A DNA stretch of 12,763 nt from Magnetospirillum sp. (GCA_020217035.1 JAIWOG010000186.1:1-12763), one strand, 5' to 3'; positions 1 to 8,029 are shown, counted from the first letter of the stretch. A program made the numbers and translations. Notes: generated by a model from the sequence alone, not told the origin.

Positions 1-213
1 GCCCGGTCGCGCTTCCGGCAAATAGCCGTGCCAAACCTGGTCGGTGTATTCGGGCAGGCGCAGGCGTTCGACCTCGCGCCCGCTTTCGTCGAACAGGCAC
101 AGTTCCACCGCCTCGGCATGGGCGGAAAACAAGGCGAAGTTCACCCCGTTGCCGTCCCAAGTGGCACCAAGGGGATAGGAGGAACCAGGCCAGATACGGC
201 GGCGATGGGGCAT
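1..213 (-). CDS. glgX: Glycogen debranching enzyme, N-terminal fragment (cut by window edge)
   Basis: Only the first 71 codons are present; the gene continues beyond base 1. GlgX hydrolyses alpha-1,6 branch linkages of phosphorylase-trimmed glycogen in the cytoplasm. The visible part is the N-terminal carbohydrate-binding (CBM48-like) beta-sandwich: [19 protein letters not shown], then [15 protein letters not shown], then [14 protein letters not shown], all typical of the family. The ATG at 213 was chosen because the GlgX family begins about ten residues before the PLGATWDG block; its ribosome-binding site is weak. It lies 55 bp downstream of the glgB stop on the same strand, so a glgB-glgX operon is likely, with translation of glgX perhaps helped by the upstream gene. 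Family assignment is secure; the exact start is less so. Confidence 0.93.
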   Translation of the reverse strand, partial: MPHRRRIWPGSSYPLGATWDGNGVNFALFSAHAEAVELCLFDESGREVERLRLPEYTDQVWHGYLPEARPG

Positions 214-268
214 CAGCGTCCAACCAGCGATACAAGTGTCAGCAAGAAGCCATGGAAACCGCAACCAT

Positions 269-2464
269 TCAAGCCCGCTTCAACACCAAGGTGGAGAGCG
301 GCGGCAGGGTGACGGCGATGCACAGGGGTTGGTCGTGCCAGGGTTGGTCCTCGGCGACGATGCCGTCGCCGTTGTGGATGTCCGCCCCGCCATACCAGTG
401 CGAATCGGTGTTCAGCACTTCCCGGTAACGCCCGCCCAAGGGCACGCCGATGCGATAGTCATAGCGGACCACCGGGGTCAGGTTGCAGACCACGACGCAG
501 AAATCGTTGGCATCGTGGCCGCGCCGAATGAACGACACCACCGAATTGTCGCGGTCATTGCAATCGATCCACTGGAAGCCGGCGGGATCGTGGTCCAACT
601 GGTGCAGCGACGGTTCGACCCGGTAAAGGCGGTTCAAGTCGCGCACCAGTCGCCGCACCCCCTCGTGCAGGGGATAATCCAGCAGGTGCCATTGCAGCGA
701 CGCTTCGCAGTTCCATTCGTCGCGTTGGCCGAATTCCTGGCCCATGAACAGCAGCTTCTTGCCCGGATGGGTCCACATGAAGGCGTAATAGGCGCGTAGG
801 TTGGCGAAATTCTGCCATTCGTCGCCCGGCATGCGGCCCAGGATGCTGCCCTTGCCGTGCACCACTTCGTCATGGGACAGCGGCAGCACGAAATTTTCCG
901 AGAAGGCGTAGAGCAGGCCGAAGGTCAGGCGGTCGTGGTGATAGCGGCGATGGATGGGGTCCTTGCTGAAGTAATCCAGCGTGTCGTGCATCCACCCCAT
1001 GTTCCACTTGAAGCCGAACCCCAGGCCGCCGGCATAGGTGGGCTTGGACACCCCGGGCCAGGCGGTGGATTCCTCGGCGATGGTGATGGCGCCGGGATGT
1101 TCGGCGTAGACCACCTCGTTCATCTGCCGCAGGAAGTCGATGGCTTCCAGGTTCTCGTTGCCGCCATGTTGGTTGGGCAGCCATTCGCCGGGCTGGCGCG
1201 AATAATCCAGGTACAGCATGGACGCCACCGCATCGACCCTGAGGCCGTCCACGTGGTACTGCTCCATCCAGTAAAGGGCGTTGGAATAAAGGAAGTTGCG
1301 CACCTCGGTGCGGCCGTAATTGTAGATGTGGGTGTCCCAATCCTTGTGCAGGCCCAGGCGCGGGTCCTCGTGTTCGTAAAGGTGGGTGCCGTCGAAATGG
1401 TGCAGGCCGTGGGAATCGCGCGGGAAGTGCCCGGCCACCCAGTCGATGATGACGCCGATGCCGGCCTGGTGCAGACGCTCGACCAGCAGGCGGAAATCCT
1501 CGGGCGTGCCATGGCGCGAGGTGGGCGCGAACAGCCCCACCGGCTGGTAGCCCCACGACCCCGAGAACGGATGTTCGTGCACCGGCAGGAACTCGACATG
1601 GGTGAAGCCAAGGTCGGCGACATAGGCCACCAGCTTGTCGGCCAACTCGGCATAGGTCAGCATGCGGTTGCCGTCTTCCGGCACCCGCATCCACGAGCCC
1701 AGATGCACTTCGTAGATGGAGATGGGGGCGTGGCGGTCGTTGCGCTTGCTTTGCGCCGCCATCCATTCGCCGTCGGCCCAGTCGCGGTCCGCCAAATCGG
1801 CCACCACCGAGGCGGTGCGCGGCGGCACTTCGGCGGCATGACCATAGGGGTCGGCCTTCAACGGCAGCAGATTGCCGTGCACCCCGATCAATTCGTACTT
1901 GTAAAGCGTGCCGTTGCCCAAACCTGGGATGAACAATTCCCAGATGCCGGCGTCGTGGCGCAGCCGCATGGGATGGCGGCGGCCGTCCCAGCCGTTGAAG
2001 TCGCCCACCACCGACACCCGCTTGGCGTTGGGAGCCCAGACGGCGAAATGGGTGCCGGAAACCCCGTCCACCACCGCCAGATGGGCGCCCAGTTTCTCGA
2101 AGGTGCGCAGATGTCGGCCTTCCACCAGCAAATGAATGTCCAGGTCGCCCAAAAGCGGCCCGAAGCGATAGGGATCCTCGCGCTCGACCTTGCGGCCACC
2201 GATTTCCAGACGCAAACGGTAGCTGGCGGCCAGGGAATCGGACAGGGCGGCGGCGAAGAAACCGTCATCATGCAGACGCGCCAGTTCCACCTCGCCCGCC
2301 GGCCCCACCGCCCAGACCCGGCTGGCCTCGGGGGCGAAGACGCGCAGGTGCCAGCCGTCGGAACCGTGATGCGGTCCCAGAACGGCGAAGGGGTCGCCAT
2401 GGGTGCCGCCGACCACGGCCTGGATGGCCGCTGTTTCCAGCGTGTTCGGATGCGCTTTGGTCAT
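269..2464 (-). CDS. glgB: 1,4-alpha-glucan branching enzyme
   Basis: GlgB cuts alpha-1,4 glucan chains and re-attaches the segment through alpha-1,6 bonds, making the branches of glycogen in the cytoplasm. The protein has 731 residues, close to the E. coli enzyme (728). Visible order: an N1 domain with [12 protein letters not shown] (about 21-32), a CBM48 domain with [21 protein letters not shown] (about 139-159), then the GH13 barrel. Catalytic residues are D411 in DGLRVDAV (nucleophile), E464 in IAEEST (acid/base) and D532 in [12 protein letters not shown]. The C-terminal beta-sandwich ends LSTLVLKRA. The frame stays open to an ATG at 2569. The internal ATG at 2464 is preferred because it has an AGGGGA ribosome-binding site 9 nt upstream and starts at the usual family position. 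No key residue is missing. It is transcribed ahead of glgX. Confidence 0.97.
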   Translation of the reverse strand: MTKAHPNTLETAAIQAVVGGTHGDPFAVLGPHHGSDGWHLRVFAPEASRVWAVGPAGEVELARLHDDGFFAAALSDSLAASYRLRLEIGGRKVEREDPYRFGPLLGDLDIHLLVEGRHLRTFEKLGAHLAVVDGVSGTHFAVWAPNAKRVSVVGDFNGWDGRRHPMRLRHDAGIWELFIPGLGNGTLYKYELIGVHGNLLPLKADPYGHAAEVPPRTASVVADLADRDWADGEWMAAQSKRNDRHAPISIYEVHLGSWMRVPEDGNRMLTYAELADKLVAYVADLGFTHVEFLPVHEHPFSGSWGYQPVGLFAPTSRHGTPEDFRLLVERLHQAGIGVIIDWVAGHFPRDSHGLHHFDGTHLYEHEDPRLGLHKDWDTHIYNYGRTEVRNFLYSNALYWMEQYHVDGLRVDAVASMLYLDYSRQPGEWLPNQHGGNENLEAIDFLRQMNEVVYAEHPGAITIAEESTAWPGVSKPTYAGGLGFGFKWNMGWMHDTLDYFSKDPIHRRYHHDRLTFGLLYAFSENFVLPLSHDEVVHGKGSILGRMPGDEWQNFANLRAYYAFMWTHPGKKLLFMGQEFGQRDEWNCEASLQWHLLDYPLHEGVRRLVRDLNRLYRVEPSLHQLDHDPAGFQWIDCNDRDNSVVSFIRRGHDANDFCVVVCNLTPVVRYDYRIGVPLGGRYREVLNTDSHWYGGADIHNGDGIVAEDQPWHDQPLCIAVTLPPLSTLVLKRA

Positions 2465-2473
2465 GGCCTGAAA

Positions 2474-2479
2474 TCCCCT
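2474..2479 (-). promoter_or_regulatory. Ribosome-binding site deciding the glgB start
   Basis: On the minus strand AGGGGA lies 9 nt before the ATG at 2464. It supports the 731-residue form of GlgB over a 35-residue longer form starting at 2569, whose extra N-terminus does not resemble GlgB proteins. Confidence 0.55.
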
Positions 2480-2571
2480 GCCGGACGAGACGTCGCCCCG
2501 TCCTTGGTAGCAGGCTTTCGCCCACAAGAACAGACCGTGCGGCGCAAGCGCGGCTTTCCGCCAGGTCATGG

Positions 2572-2600
2572 CTGATTACACTTTCAGATATGCCCATAAT
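2572..2600 (+). promoter_or_regulatory. Possible sigma70-type promoter for the small membrane protein gene
   Basis: The glgB/small-gene intergenic region (2465-2671, divergent genes) contains CATAAT at 2595-2600, five of six matches to the -10 consensus. A weak -35 candidate, CTGATT at 2572-2577, lies 17 nt upstream. A short GCCGG/CCGGC inverted repeat sits at about 2624-2643, between this promoter and the ribosome-binding site. No convincing glgB promoter was recognised on the other strand. Confidence 0.3.
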
Positions 2601-2671
2601 CTGTTAGAGGTTTTGGCCGAGGGGGCCGGTCGCGCTTGGCCGGCATATGACTTTTTTGAGGAGCCTGTCTG

Positions 2672-2893
2672 ATGAGCGTCCTTCCCAAGGTTCTGGGCCT
2701 GACCGTCGCCGGCGTGCTGGTGATCGCCCTGTATCTGTCCACTTCCGTGGTCGGCACCCTGTTCTTCGGCGCGGTGAGCGCTCCCAGCACCGCCAACCCG
2801 CTGAGCTTCATGATCTATCTGGGCCTGGCCCTGACCGCCACCTTCCTGGCCATCGTCATGTACCTGGCCTCGACCGGCGGCGACGAAGCGTAA
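2672..2893 (+). CDS. Small two-helix inner-membrane protein, unknown function
   Basis: The 73-residue protein has two hydrophobic segments: about residues 8-35 (LGLTVAGVLVIALYLSTSVV and on) and about 45-67 (LSFMIYLGLALTATFLAIVMYL). A Ser/Pro/Asn loop lies between them and the tail is acidic (GGDEA). I do not recognise a named family. The gene is supported by a GAGGAG ribosome-binding site 8 nt before the ATG, strong GC third-position bias, and a strong terminator 20 nt after the stop. It therefore looks like a stand-alone transcription unit, diverging from glgB. Positives are few, so membrane orientation cannot be called with confidence. Confidence 0.8.
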   Translation: MSVLPKVLGLTVAGVLVIALYLSTSVVGTLFFGAVSAPSTANPLSFMIYLGLALTATFLAIVMYLASTGGDEA

Positions 2894-2911
2894 TCCGCTT
2901 TCGCGTTCGGC

Positions 2912-2949
2912 AAAAAACGCCCCTGCCGCAAGGTGGGGGCGTTTTTTTA
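2912..2949. terminator. Bidirectional rho-independent terminator with GCAA tetraloop
   Basis: A 10-bp stem (left arm CGCCCCTGCC, 2918-2927; right arm GGTGGGGGCG, 2932-2941, with G-T pairs) closes on a GCAA loop. It is preceded by six A and followed by seven T, so it works in both directions. It ends the plus-strand small membrane gene and lies at the 3' end of the minus-strand secreted-protein gene. That gene's stop codon at 2947-2949 directly abuts the T-tract. Confidence 0.9.
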
Positions 2950-3417
2950 TTGGCAGATCTTCATGTCCATGACCACGTCGGGATGGACGATCTCGGATTG
3001 CTTGGCGAACGTGTTCCAGCCGCTTTTGGTGACCGCCTGCAACAGCTTGTCCACCTGCCCGCAATAGGAAACGCTGAGCGGGTAATAGCGGTAATAGGTG
3101 ACCAGCCGGCCATCGAAATAGGTCATCACTTCCAGCGCGTTGTCCTTGAACTCGCGGTCGAACACCTTCTTGCGCTTGGCCGTCTGCTGGGCTAGGCGGG
3201 TACCGAACTTGGTGTCGAAATCCTTCCACATCTTGGCGGTGCCGGGATTGTAATCAACGTCGCAGCGGTTGCCGCCTTCGCGCAGGAAGATGCCGTGGCG
3301 CACCAGCTTCTCGACCTTGACCTCGGCCTCGGTCAGGCAACGCTTGAACTTCACCTGGGCGAAGGCCGGGGTGGCAAGCAGGGACAGGATGGCGGCCAGG
3401 GTGATGGGGCGACGCAT
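2947..3417 (-). CDS. Secreted four-cysteine protein of unknown function, third gene of the msrPQ operon
   Basis: The protein has 156 residues. It begins with a clear Sec signal peptide: MRRP, a hydrophobic stretch to about residue 17, and AFA before the predicted cleavage at A20/Q21. The mature part of about 136 residues is basic, with Lys-rich patches (TAKRKKVF, 79-86), aromatic-rich YYRYYPLS (108-115), and four cysteines at 27, 52, 119 and 155 that could form two periplasmic disulfides. No family is recognised. It starts 7 nt after the msrQ stop on the same strand, so co-transcription with msrP-msrQ is likely. A role in the periplasm near methionine sulfoxide repair is inference from position only. 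Its 3' end abuts the shared terminator. Confidence 0.82.
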   Translation of the reverse strand: MRRPITLAAILSLLATPAFAQVKFKRCLTEAEVKVEKLVRHGIFLREGGNRCDVDYNPGTAKMWKDFDTKFGTRLAQQTAKRKKVFDREFKDNALEVMTYFDGRLVTYYRYYPLSVSYCGQVDKLLQAVTKSGWNTFAKQSEIVHPDVVMDMKICQ

Positions 3418-3424
3418 GGCCCGA

Positions 3425-4009
3425 TTATGCCCGTTGCGGCGCCCGCAAGAAAGCCCTCAGGCGCCAGCCCAGCAACACCGCCAGGACAAGCGCGTAGACC
3501 ACGGGCTCGCGCAGGTCGGCCTTGACCATCATCCAGAAATGGGCGACGCCCAGGATGGCCGCCGGAAACACCAGACGATGCAGCTTGCGCCACGCCTTGC
3601 CGCCCAAACGCCGGATCATCCCGTCGGTCGAGGTCAGCGCCAAAGGCAGCAACAGCAGGAAACAGCCCATGCCAAGCGTGATGTAGGTGCGCTTGACCAC
3701 GTCCTTCCACAGCGCCGCCCAGTCGAAGAACAGGTCCACGCCCACATAGGACGCCAGATGCAGGCTGACATAGAAAAAGGCGAACAGCCCCATCATGCGG
3801 CGCAGCCGGGCCAAGGGCGCCCAGCCCGTCCATTGCCGAAGCGGCGTCACCGCCACGGCCAGCAGCAGGAACCGCAGCGCCCAGTCGCCCAAGGTGCGGT
3901 TCAAGGTTTCCACCGGGTTGACGCCCAGCGAGCCGTAAGCCGCCTGCCAGCCCAGCCAGACCAACGGCAACAGGCTGGCGGCGAAGACCAGGGGTTTCAG
4001 CCAGCGCAT
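3425..4009 (-). CDS. msrQ: Haem-binding membrane subunit of periplasmic methionine sulfoxide reductase
   Basis: MsrQ (formerly YedZ) is an inner-membrane b-type haem protein that passes electrons from the respiratory chain or a flavin reductase to MsrP. The protein has 194 residues, near the usual length of about 200, with about six hydrophobic segments. Family landmarks: GVNPVETL near the first loop (29-36), TPLRQWTG (55-62), LARLRRMMGLFAFFY (66-80), and histidines H84 (SLHLASY), H144 (RKLHRLV) and H157 (VAHFWM), the candidate haem ligands. The ATG at 4009 was chosen because it shares one base with the msrP stop (TGATG), giving translational coupling, and matches the family N-terminus. The longer upstream frame is antisense-free msrP sequence read in the wrong frame. 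Confidence 0.95.
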   Translation of the reverse strand: MRWLKPLVFAASLLPLVWLGWQAAYGSLGVNPVETLNRTLGDWALRFLLLAVAVTPLRQWTGWAPLARLRRMMGLFAFFYVSLHLASYVGVDLFFDWAALWKDVVKRTYITLGMGCFLLLLPLALTSTDGMIRRLGGKAWRKLHRLVFPAAILGVAHFWMMVKADLREPVVYALVLAVLLGWRLRAFLRAPQRA

Positions 4010-4911
4010 CAATGGTTGGCCTTCAGGTCCATGCCGGCATAAAGCCCCGCCACCTGATCGCCATAGCCGTTGAACATCAAGGTGGGGCGGCGGCGGAACT
4101 CGCCGATGCGGCGTTCGTTGGCCTGGCTCCAGCGCGGATGGTCCACTTCGGGGTTCACGTTGGAATAAAAGCCGTATTCGCGTGGATTGTATTTCTGCCA
4201 GGAATTGACCGGCTGCGCGGCGGTGAAGCGGATGCGAACGATGGACTTGATGGACTTGAAGCCGTATTTCCACGGCACCACCAGACGCAAGGGCGCCCCG
4301 TTCTGGGCCAGCAGGTCCTTGCCGTAAAGCCCGGTGGCCAGCAGCGTCAGCGGGTGCATGGCCTCGTCCAGGCGCAAGCCTTCCACATAGGGCCAGTCCA
4401 GCACCGGGATGCGCAGGCCGGGCATCTGCTCGCGGTCGGCCAGGGTGGTGAATTCCACGAACTTGGCCTTCGAGGTGGGCTCGAAACGCTTCAGCACCTC
4501 GGACAGTTGCACGCCGCGCCAGGGGATGACCATGGACCAGCCTTCGACGCAGCGCAGGCGATAGATGCGGTCCTCGACCTTCACCGGCTTGATCAGGTCT
4601 TCCAGGCCGATGGTGCCCGGCTTGGCGCATTCGCCGTCCACCGCCACCGACCACGGCGCCGTCTTCAGCCGCCCCGGCGCGTTGACCGCCGGATCTTCCT
4701 TGGCGGTGCCGAACTCATAATAATTGTTGTAGGTGGTCACCGCCTCGAACGGTGTCGGCGTGTCGTCGGAAGTCGCCGCCCGCAAGCCGCGCCCCGCCCC
4801 CAACAAGGTGCCGGCCGCCGCCGCCCCGGCCAGGAAGCGGCGACGATCCAAGTAAAGCGCCTGGTCGGTGACGTCGTTTTCACGCAGGTCCGCGGCGGGT
4901 CTTATCAGCAT
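4009..4911 (-). CDS. msrP: Periplasmic methionine sulfoxide reductase, molybdopterin catalytic subunit
   Basis: MsrP (formerly YedY) reduces protein-bound methionine sulfoxide in the periplasm using a molybdenum-molybdopterin cofactor. The protein has 300 residues. The twin-arginine export motif is DRRRFLAGA (22-30), followed by an Ala/Gly-rich hydrophobic stretch. [10 protein letters not shown] (59-68) is a family signature. C121 in [10 protein letters not shown] is the molybdenum ligand. The C-terminal half contains [16 protein letters not shown] (205-220) and ends with the usual [17 protein letters not shown] stretch. The ATG at 4911 has GGAGA about 8 nt upstream and yields a normal Tat leader. 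The frame remains open far upstream across another gene, which is not coding on this strand. It is first in the msrP-msrQ-secreted protein operon. Confidence 0.97.
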   Translation of the reverse strand: MLIRPAADLRENDVTDQALYLDRRRFLAGAAAAGTLLGAGRGLRAATSDDTPTPFEAVTTYNNYYEFGTAKEDPAVNAPGRLKTAPWSVAVDGECAKPGTIGLEDLIKPVKVEDRIYRLRCVEGWSMVIPWRGVQLSEVLKRFEPTSKAKFVEFTTLADREQMPGLRIPVLDWPYVEGLRLDEAMHPLTLLATGLYGKDLLAQNGAPLRLVVPWKYGFKSIKSIVRIRFTAAQPVNSWQKYNPREYGFYSNVNPEVDHPRWSQANERRIGEFRRRPTLMFNGYGDQVAGLYAGMDLKANH

Positions 4912-5000
4912 CGCCAATCTCCGTTTCCTTGTTCCTGACCATGTATACGCCACGATGGCGCCAAAGGTTACCGCCCCACCCCGCCACCAAAAAATGCAGA

Positions 5001-5029
5001 TTGCTAATAAGTACAACCCAAACAATACT
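5001..5029 (+). promoter_or_regulatory. Possible promoter for the DUF898/M48 operon
   Basis: TTGCTA (5001-5006) and AATACT (5024-5029) are separated by 17 nt and each match four of six consensus bases. They lie in a locally AT-rich part of the 147-bp divergent region between msrP and the DUF898 gene. No strong promoter was found for msrP on the other strand; a TATACA box near 4943-4948 is the best candidate but has no good -35. Confidence 0.35.
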
Positions 5030-5030
5030 G

Positions 5031-5050
5031 ACCCCACTTCTGGGGGGAGT
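5031..5050 (+). other. Short hairpin over the ribosome-binding site of the DUF898 gene
   Basis: CCCCA and TGGGG flank a CTTC loop just before the start codon at 5059. The outer bases GAC and GTC could extend the stem around a bulge. The right arm contains the G-rich ribosome-binding site (GGGGGGAG), so the fold would mask it. This is a sequence observation; any effect on translation is inference. Confidence 0.35.
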
Positions 5051-5058
5051 CTCAGACC

Positions 5059-6126
5059 ATGACCGAACGCGCTTTTACCCATGACAGCCAATTGGGGCCG
5101 GTGCTCCGCCTGTCCGTCGTCAACTTCTTGCTCAACATCGTAACCTTGTCGTTGTGGCGTTTTTGGGGCAAGACGCGGGTCAGGGCCTTGTTGTGGGGAC
5201 AAACCCGCATCTGGAGCGAGCCGTTGGAATATGTGGGGCGCGGCGGCGAGCTTTTCATCGGCTTCCTGATCGCGCTTTTGGTGGTATTCACCCCCTACAT
5301 GGTGGCGGTGGTGGTCGGCCAGTTGCTGGTCGCCGGCGGCCAGCCCCTGGGGGTGGCGTTGATCGCCGTGGCGCAGATCGCCATTTTCTTCCTGATCGGC
5401 ATCGGGCTTTACCGCGCCCGGCGTTATCTGATGACCCGCACGGTGTGGCGCGGCCTGCGGGCCGGACAGGACGGCTCGGCCCTCACCTACGCCTTGCTGA
5501 CCCTGGGGCATGTGGTGCTGCTGGGCCTGACCCTGGGGTGGTCGGGGCCGTGGATGTCGGTCAAGCTGGACCGCTATCTGATGAACAACACCCGCTTCGG
5601 CGACACCGGCTTCGACTGCGAGGCGCCATCGGCCGGGCTTTACAAGCGCTACGCCCTGGTGTGGTTCAGCTTCATCCCGGTCTTCCTGGTCCTGGCGGTC
5701 AGCACCATCGGGCCACTGGCCTTGAATATGCAGCTTGACAGCCAAGCCGACCAAATCCGCTATGTCGCCACCATCTACGCCCTGATCATCGCTTCGGTCC
5801 TGCTGTTCACCGCCCTGCCCTTGGCCGCCTATCACGCCGCCTATTGGCGCAACCTGGCCAGCCATACCCGCTTCGACGGCATCGGCTTCACCTTCGACAT
5901 GGGGACCTGGCGGCTGATCCGGCTGTTCCTGGGCAACATGCTGATCACCGTCCTCAGCCTGGGCATCCTGCGTCCGGTGGCCAGCCAGCGCACCCTGCGG
6001 GCGGCCTGTGACCATCTGTCCATGGATCGCCAGCCCGATCTGGAACGCTTGTTCGCCTCGCAGCAGGCGATCCCGCGCACCGGCGAAGGGCTGGTGGCGG
6101 CGCTGGACAGCGTCGGCGAGTTCTAG
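5059..6126 (+). CDS. DUF898 (YjgN-family) integral membrane protein
   Basis: The protein has 355 residues and about six to seven membrane segments (near 17-33, 64-90, 97-117, 141-164, 200-222, 237-260 and 284-304). The repeated DUF898 architecture is visible. Motifs such as [20 protein letters not shown] (23-42) and later [21 protein letters not shown] (294-314) are of the N-I-x-T-L-x-L-G-x-x-x-P/W type, and each block contains [10 protein letters not shown] or [14 protein letters not shown] text (176-185, 268-277). The function of the family is not established; it is usually called a YjgN-like membrane protein. The start is the ATG at 5059, with a G-rich ribosome-binding site 10 nt upstream. 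The gene ends 3 nt before the M48 peptidase gene, so the two are surely co-transcribed, a pairing common in proteobacteria. Confidence 0.9.
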   Translation: MTERAFTHDSQLGPVLRLSVVNFLLNIVTLSLWRFWGKTRVRALLWGQTRIWSEPLEYVGRGGELFIGFLIALLVVFTPYMVAVVVGQLLVAGGQPLGVALIAVAQIAIFFLIGIGLYRARRYLMTRTVWRGLRAGQDGSALTYALLTLGHVVLLGLTLGWSGPWMSVKLDRYLMNNTRFGDTGFDCEAPSAGLYKRYALVWFSFIPVFLVLAVSTIGPLALNMQLDSQADQIRYVATIYALIIASVLLFTALPLAAYHAAYWRNLASHTRFDGIGFTFDMGTWRLIRLFLGNMLITVLSLGILRPVASQRTLRAACDHLSMDRQPDLERLFASQQAIPRTGEGLVAALDSVGEF

Positions 6127-6129
6127 CCC

Positions 6130-7176
6130 ATGGATATTGCCGGCCTGTACCGCGACGGCAGAACGGCCCGCGACCACCAAGTCGTGGTGCGTCTGCTGGG
6201 GCACGGGCTGGACATCGTCGATGATGACGGGCGGTTGCTGGCGCAGTGGCCGCGCAGCCAGATACGGCGGGTGGCAAGGACAAAGGAAATCCGCCTGACC
6301 TGCTCGTCTTATCCCATGACCAGTTTGCTGCTGCCGCAACCGGGGCCGCTGGCGGAATGGCTGCCGCGAAAGCGCACTCCCAAGGGATTATGGATCGGAT
6401 TGGTGGCCGGGGCGGCATCCATGGTGGCGCTGCTGGCCTGGGGATTGCCCCTGGCTTCCACCGCCATCGCCCATTTGGTGCCGGTGGAAGTCGAACGGCA
6501 ACTGGGCCAGGTCTTGATGGCCCAGATCGACGAAGGCCAGGCCATCTGTTCCAACCCTTACGGCGTGGATAGCCTGAACCGCCTGGAACAACGGCTGGCG
6601 GCGGCGCTTCCCGCCCAGCAGCGCCCCATCCGGGTGGCGGTGGTGAACAACCCGATGGTCAACGCCGTCGCCCTGCCCGGCAACACGATCCTCTTGTTCA
6701 GCGGCTTGCTGGATCAAGCGGAAAGCGCCGACGAAATCGCCGGGGTGCTGGCCCACGAAATGGCCCATGTGGCCCAACGCCACCCGCTGGCGGCGGCCAT
6801 CCGTTCCATCGGGGTGGCGTCCCTGGCGACGATGATGACGGGCGACCTTTCGGCCTTGGCGGCCAGTCTGGGCGGCATGGCCTTGGCCGGCCATTATTCC
6901 CGCGCCGACGAAAGCGCCGCCGACGAGATGGCGGTGAACATCCTGAACAACGCCGGCATCTCGCCCTTGGGTCTGGCGGCGTTCTTCGAGCGTCTTGACC
7001 AACGGGGGGATGAATTGCCGGAATTCCTTTCCAGCCACCCCGAATTGGCAAGCCGACGTCACAGGATCGTCAGCCTTGCGCCCGCCGGCCCGACGTCTCC
7101 GGCCTTGATCTGGCCAGAGTTCAAGCTGTTGAAGAACATCTGCGTTCAGCCCGCACGCAAGGATTCCACCCGGTAG
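6130..7176 (+). CDS. Membrane-anchored M48-family zinc metalloprotease
   Basis: The 348-residue protein begins with a roughly 80-residue cytosolic-looking domain that senses or packs against the membrane ([17 protein letters not shown] and on). One membrane helix follows at about 87-108 and then the peptidase domain. The zinc site is HEMAH (H209, E210, H213), with E261 in [14 protein letters not shown] as the probable third ligand. [21 protein letters not shown] (172-192) is the family strand before the active-site helix. C-terminal [13 protein letters not shown] (301-313) is also typical. It probably cleaves misfolded or damaged membrane or periplasmic proteins, as HtpX/BepA-like enzymes do; the substrate is unknown. 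It follows the DUF898 gene by 3 nt. Its last 31 bp overlap, tail to tail, the next minus-strand gene. Confidence 0.92.
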   Translation: MDIAGLYRDGRTARDHQVVVRLLGHGLDIVDDDGRLLAQWPRSQIRRVARTKEIRLTCSSYPMTSLLLPQPGPLAEWLPRKRTPKGLWIGLVAGAASMVALLAWGLPLASTAIAHLVPVEVERQLGQVLMAQIDEGQAICSNPYGVDSLNRLEQRLAAALPAQQRPIRVAVVNNPMVNAVALPGNTILLFSGLLDQAESADEIAGVLAHEMAHVAQRHPLAAAIRSIGVASLATMMTGDLSALAASLGGMALAGHYSRADESAADEMAVNILNNAGISPLGLAAFFERLDQRGDELPEFLSSHPELASRRHRIVSLAPAGPTSPALIWPEFKLLKNICVQPARKDSTR

Positions 7177-7379
7177 GCGGAAGCCCGCAAGTCCACCGTG
7201 CCGCCGCCGTCCAACTCGGGGGTGTGGCGGTGCAGCCACAAGGTGGCGCCCAGCATCACCAGCACGGCCACGCCCAATTGCAGCAACGGACGGCGGCCAA
7301 GTCTGCGCAATCCGCCCAGGCGCAGGGCCAACAGGCGCTTGGCGACGCTTCGGTATTGCGAACGATAGGGCACGTCCAT
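7146..7379 (-). CDS. Small single-helix membrane protein, unknown function
   Basis: The 77-residue protein has a basic N-terminal region (many Arg/Leu, residues 10-30: RSVAKRLLALRLGGLRRLGR), one membrane helix at about 32-49, and a short tail likely outside the cytoplasm (positive-inside rule). No family is recognised. The ATG at 7379 was chosen over one 28 codons upstream because GGAGG lies 6 nt before it. The 3' end overlaps the end of the M48 protease gene by 31 bp in convergent orientation, so read-through from either side would be antisense to the other. An upstream tandem repeat (7456-7471) may regulate it. Reality of the gene rests on the ribosome-binding site and the coherent membrane topology. 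Confidence 0.65.
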   Translation of the reverse strand: MDVPYRSQYRSVAKRLLALRLGGLRRLGRRPLLQLGVAVLVMLGATLWLHRHTPELDGGGTVDLRASAYRVESLRAG

Positions 7380-7455
7380 TTCAGCCTCCGGTCTTGTCTT
7401 GGCGGCGACCGTAAAAGCCGAATGTGTCAGAGGAATGGCTGAAAGCGGGCGATTT

Positions 7456-7471
7456 GGTAACAAAGGGTAAC
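7456..7471 (-). promoter_or_regulatory. Tandem hexamer repeat, possible response-regulator site
   Basis: GGTAAC occurs twice, at 7456-7461 and 7466-7471, so the two copies start exactly 10 bp apart, one helical turn. On the gene strand this reads GTTACC-CTTT-GTTACC, 77-92 bp upstream of the small membrane protein start. Direct hexamer repeats at one-turn spacing are the usual form of OmpR/PhoB-family binding sites. Assignment to any specific regulator is not possible from the sequence. Confidence 0.4.
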
Positions 7472-7525
7472 ACGAGTGGTCAGATCCAGACGGATGGTCG
7501 GCGTAACATCGAATGCATCAGTGCC

Positions 7526-7529
7526 CTAG
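7526..7529. repeat. Target-site duplication CTAG, left copy
   Basis: CTAG directly precedes the left inverted repeat and recurs at 12107-12110 directly after the right one. IS427-like elements favour CTAG targets and may duplicate only the central TA, so the true duplication is 2 or 4 bp. Confidence 0.6.
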
Positions 7530-7556
7530 GCTGGGGACTCATTCAAAGCCATGCGA
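7530..7556 (+). repeat. Left terminal inverted repeat of IS5-family element
   Basis: This 27-bp end matches the inverted complement of 12080-12106 at 22 of 27 positions, including a continuous 13-base core, GGACTCATTCAAA (7535-7547). The transposase stop codon (7543-7545) lies inside it, the arrangement normally seen in IS427-like elements. Confidence 0.85.
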
Positions 7557-8012
7557 TAACGACTGAAACAAGGGCAATGGCGGCAAGGTAGTTTTCGGCC
7601 AAGCGGTCATAGCGCATGGCGATCCTGCGCCAGTTTTTCAGGCGACCGAACAGCCGTTCAGTGACGTTTCGTCGCTTGTACGCGGTCCTGTCTAGGGGAT
7701 AGCGCTTGGTCCGCGATGTCGTCGAGGGAATGACCGCCTTCATGCGGTGCTTCCTGAGCCAGGATCGCAGTTTGTCGGCATCATATGCCTTGTCGGCGAG
7801 GAGACGTTTCGGTGCGGCAAGCCCTTCCAACAACGGGATTGCCATGGAGATGTCCGCGACGTTACCCAGCGTAAGCGAAGGCGACCGGTCGGCCTTGAGC
7901 ATCGGCCAAAGCATGGATTTTTGATGTTCTTCCGCCACGTGAGACGCCAATCGCTTCCGCCCAGGCCCCCTTTTTGAGCCGTGTGCCGAGCGGTGCGCCT
8001 TCACGAGGGTAC
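7543..8012 (-). pseudogene. IS5-family (IS427-like) transposase, truncated and frame-broken
   Basis: The C-terminal half of a DDE transposase is readable. From TLVKAHRSAHGSK (8012 downward) the homology leaves the first frame at a run of five A and five G (7966-7975) and continues as KKGAWAEAIGVSRGGRTSKIH. It then returns to the first frame near 7875 (about two bases missing, where families have FALTPGN) and continues with LTLGNVADISMA, LLADKAYDADKLR and the end VVIAWL. The second catalytic Asp is in LLADKAYD. Y-x2-R-x3-E-x6-K in YKRRNVTERLFGRLK carries the catalytic Glu. The first catalytic Asp and all upstream sequence are lost at the junction near 8012. The A5G5 run may be a natural -1 frameshift site, but the second break and the truncation make it inactive. 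Confidence 0.88.
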
Positions 8013-8029
8013 ATTCGCGGGGAACGGGT

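Noticed and set aside
857..2575. A 572-codon open frame on the plus strand opposite glgB
   Set aside because: It is exactly antisense to glgB, whose catalytic motifs are intact. Long antisense frames are common in high-GC genes, and its translation resembles no protein.
3269..4042. 257-codon plus-strand frame opposite msrQ
   Set aside because: Antisense shadow, rich in Gln/His/Arg, with no ribosome-binding site or recognisable domain.
4010..4654. Upstream extension of the msrQ frame
   Set aside because: This is msrP read in another frame; MsrQ has a normal N-terminus from 4009 with stop-start overlap.
4912..6339. Extension of the msrP frame by about 476 codons upstream on the minus strand
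   Set aside because: It is antisense to the DUF898 gene and is low-complexity Gln/His/Ala text. MsrP with its Tat signal starts at 4911.
6388..7239. 283-codon minus-strand frame opposite the M48 gene
   Set aside because: Antisense to a protease with an intact zinc motif; no family resemblance.
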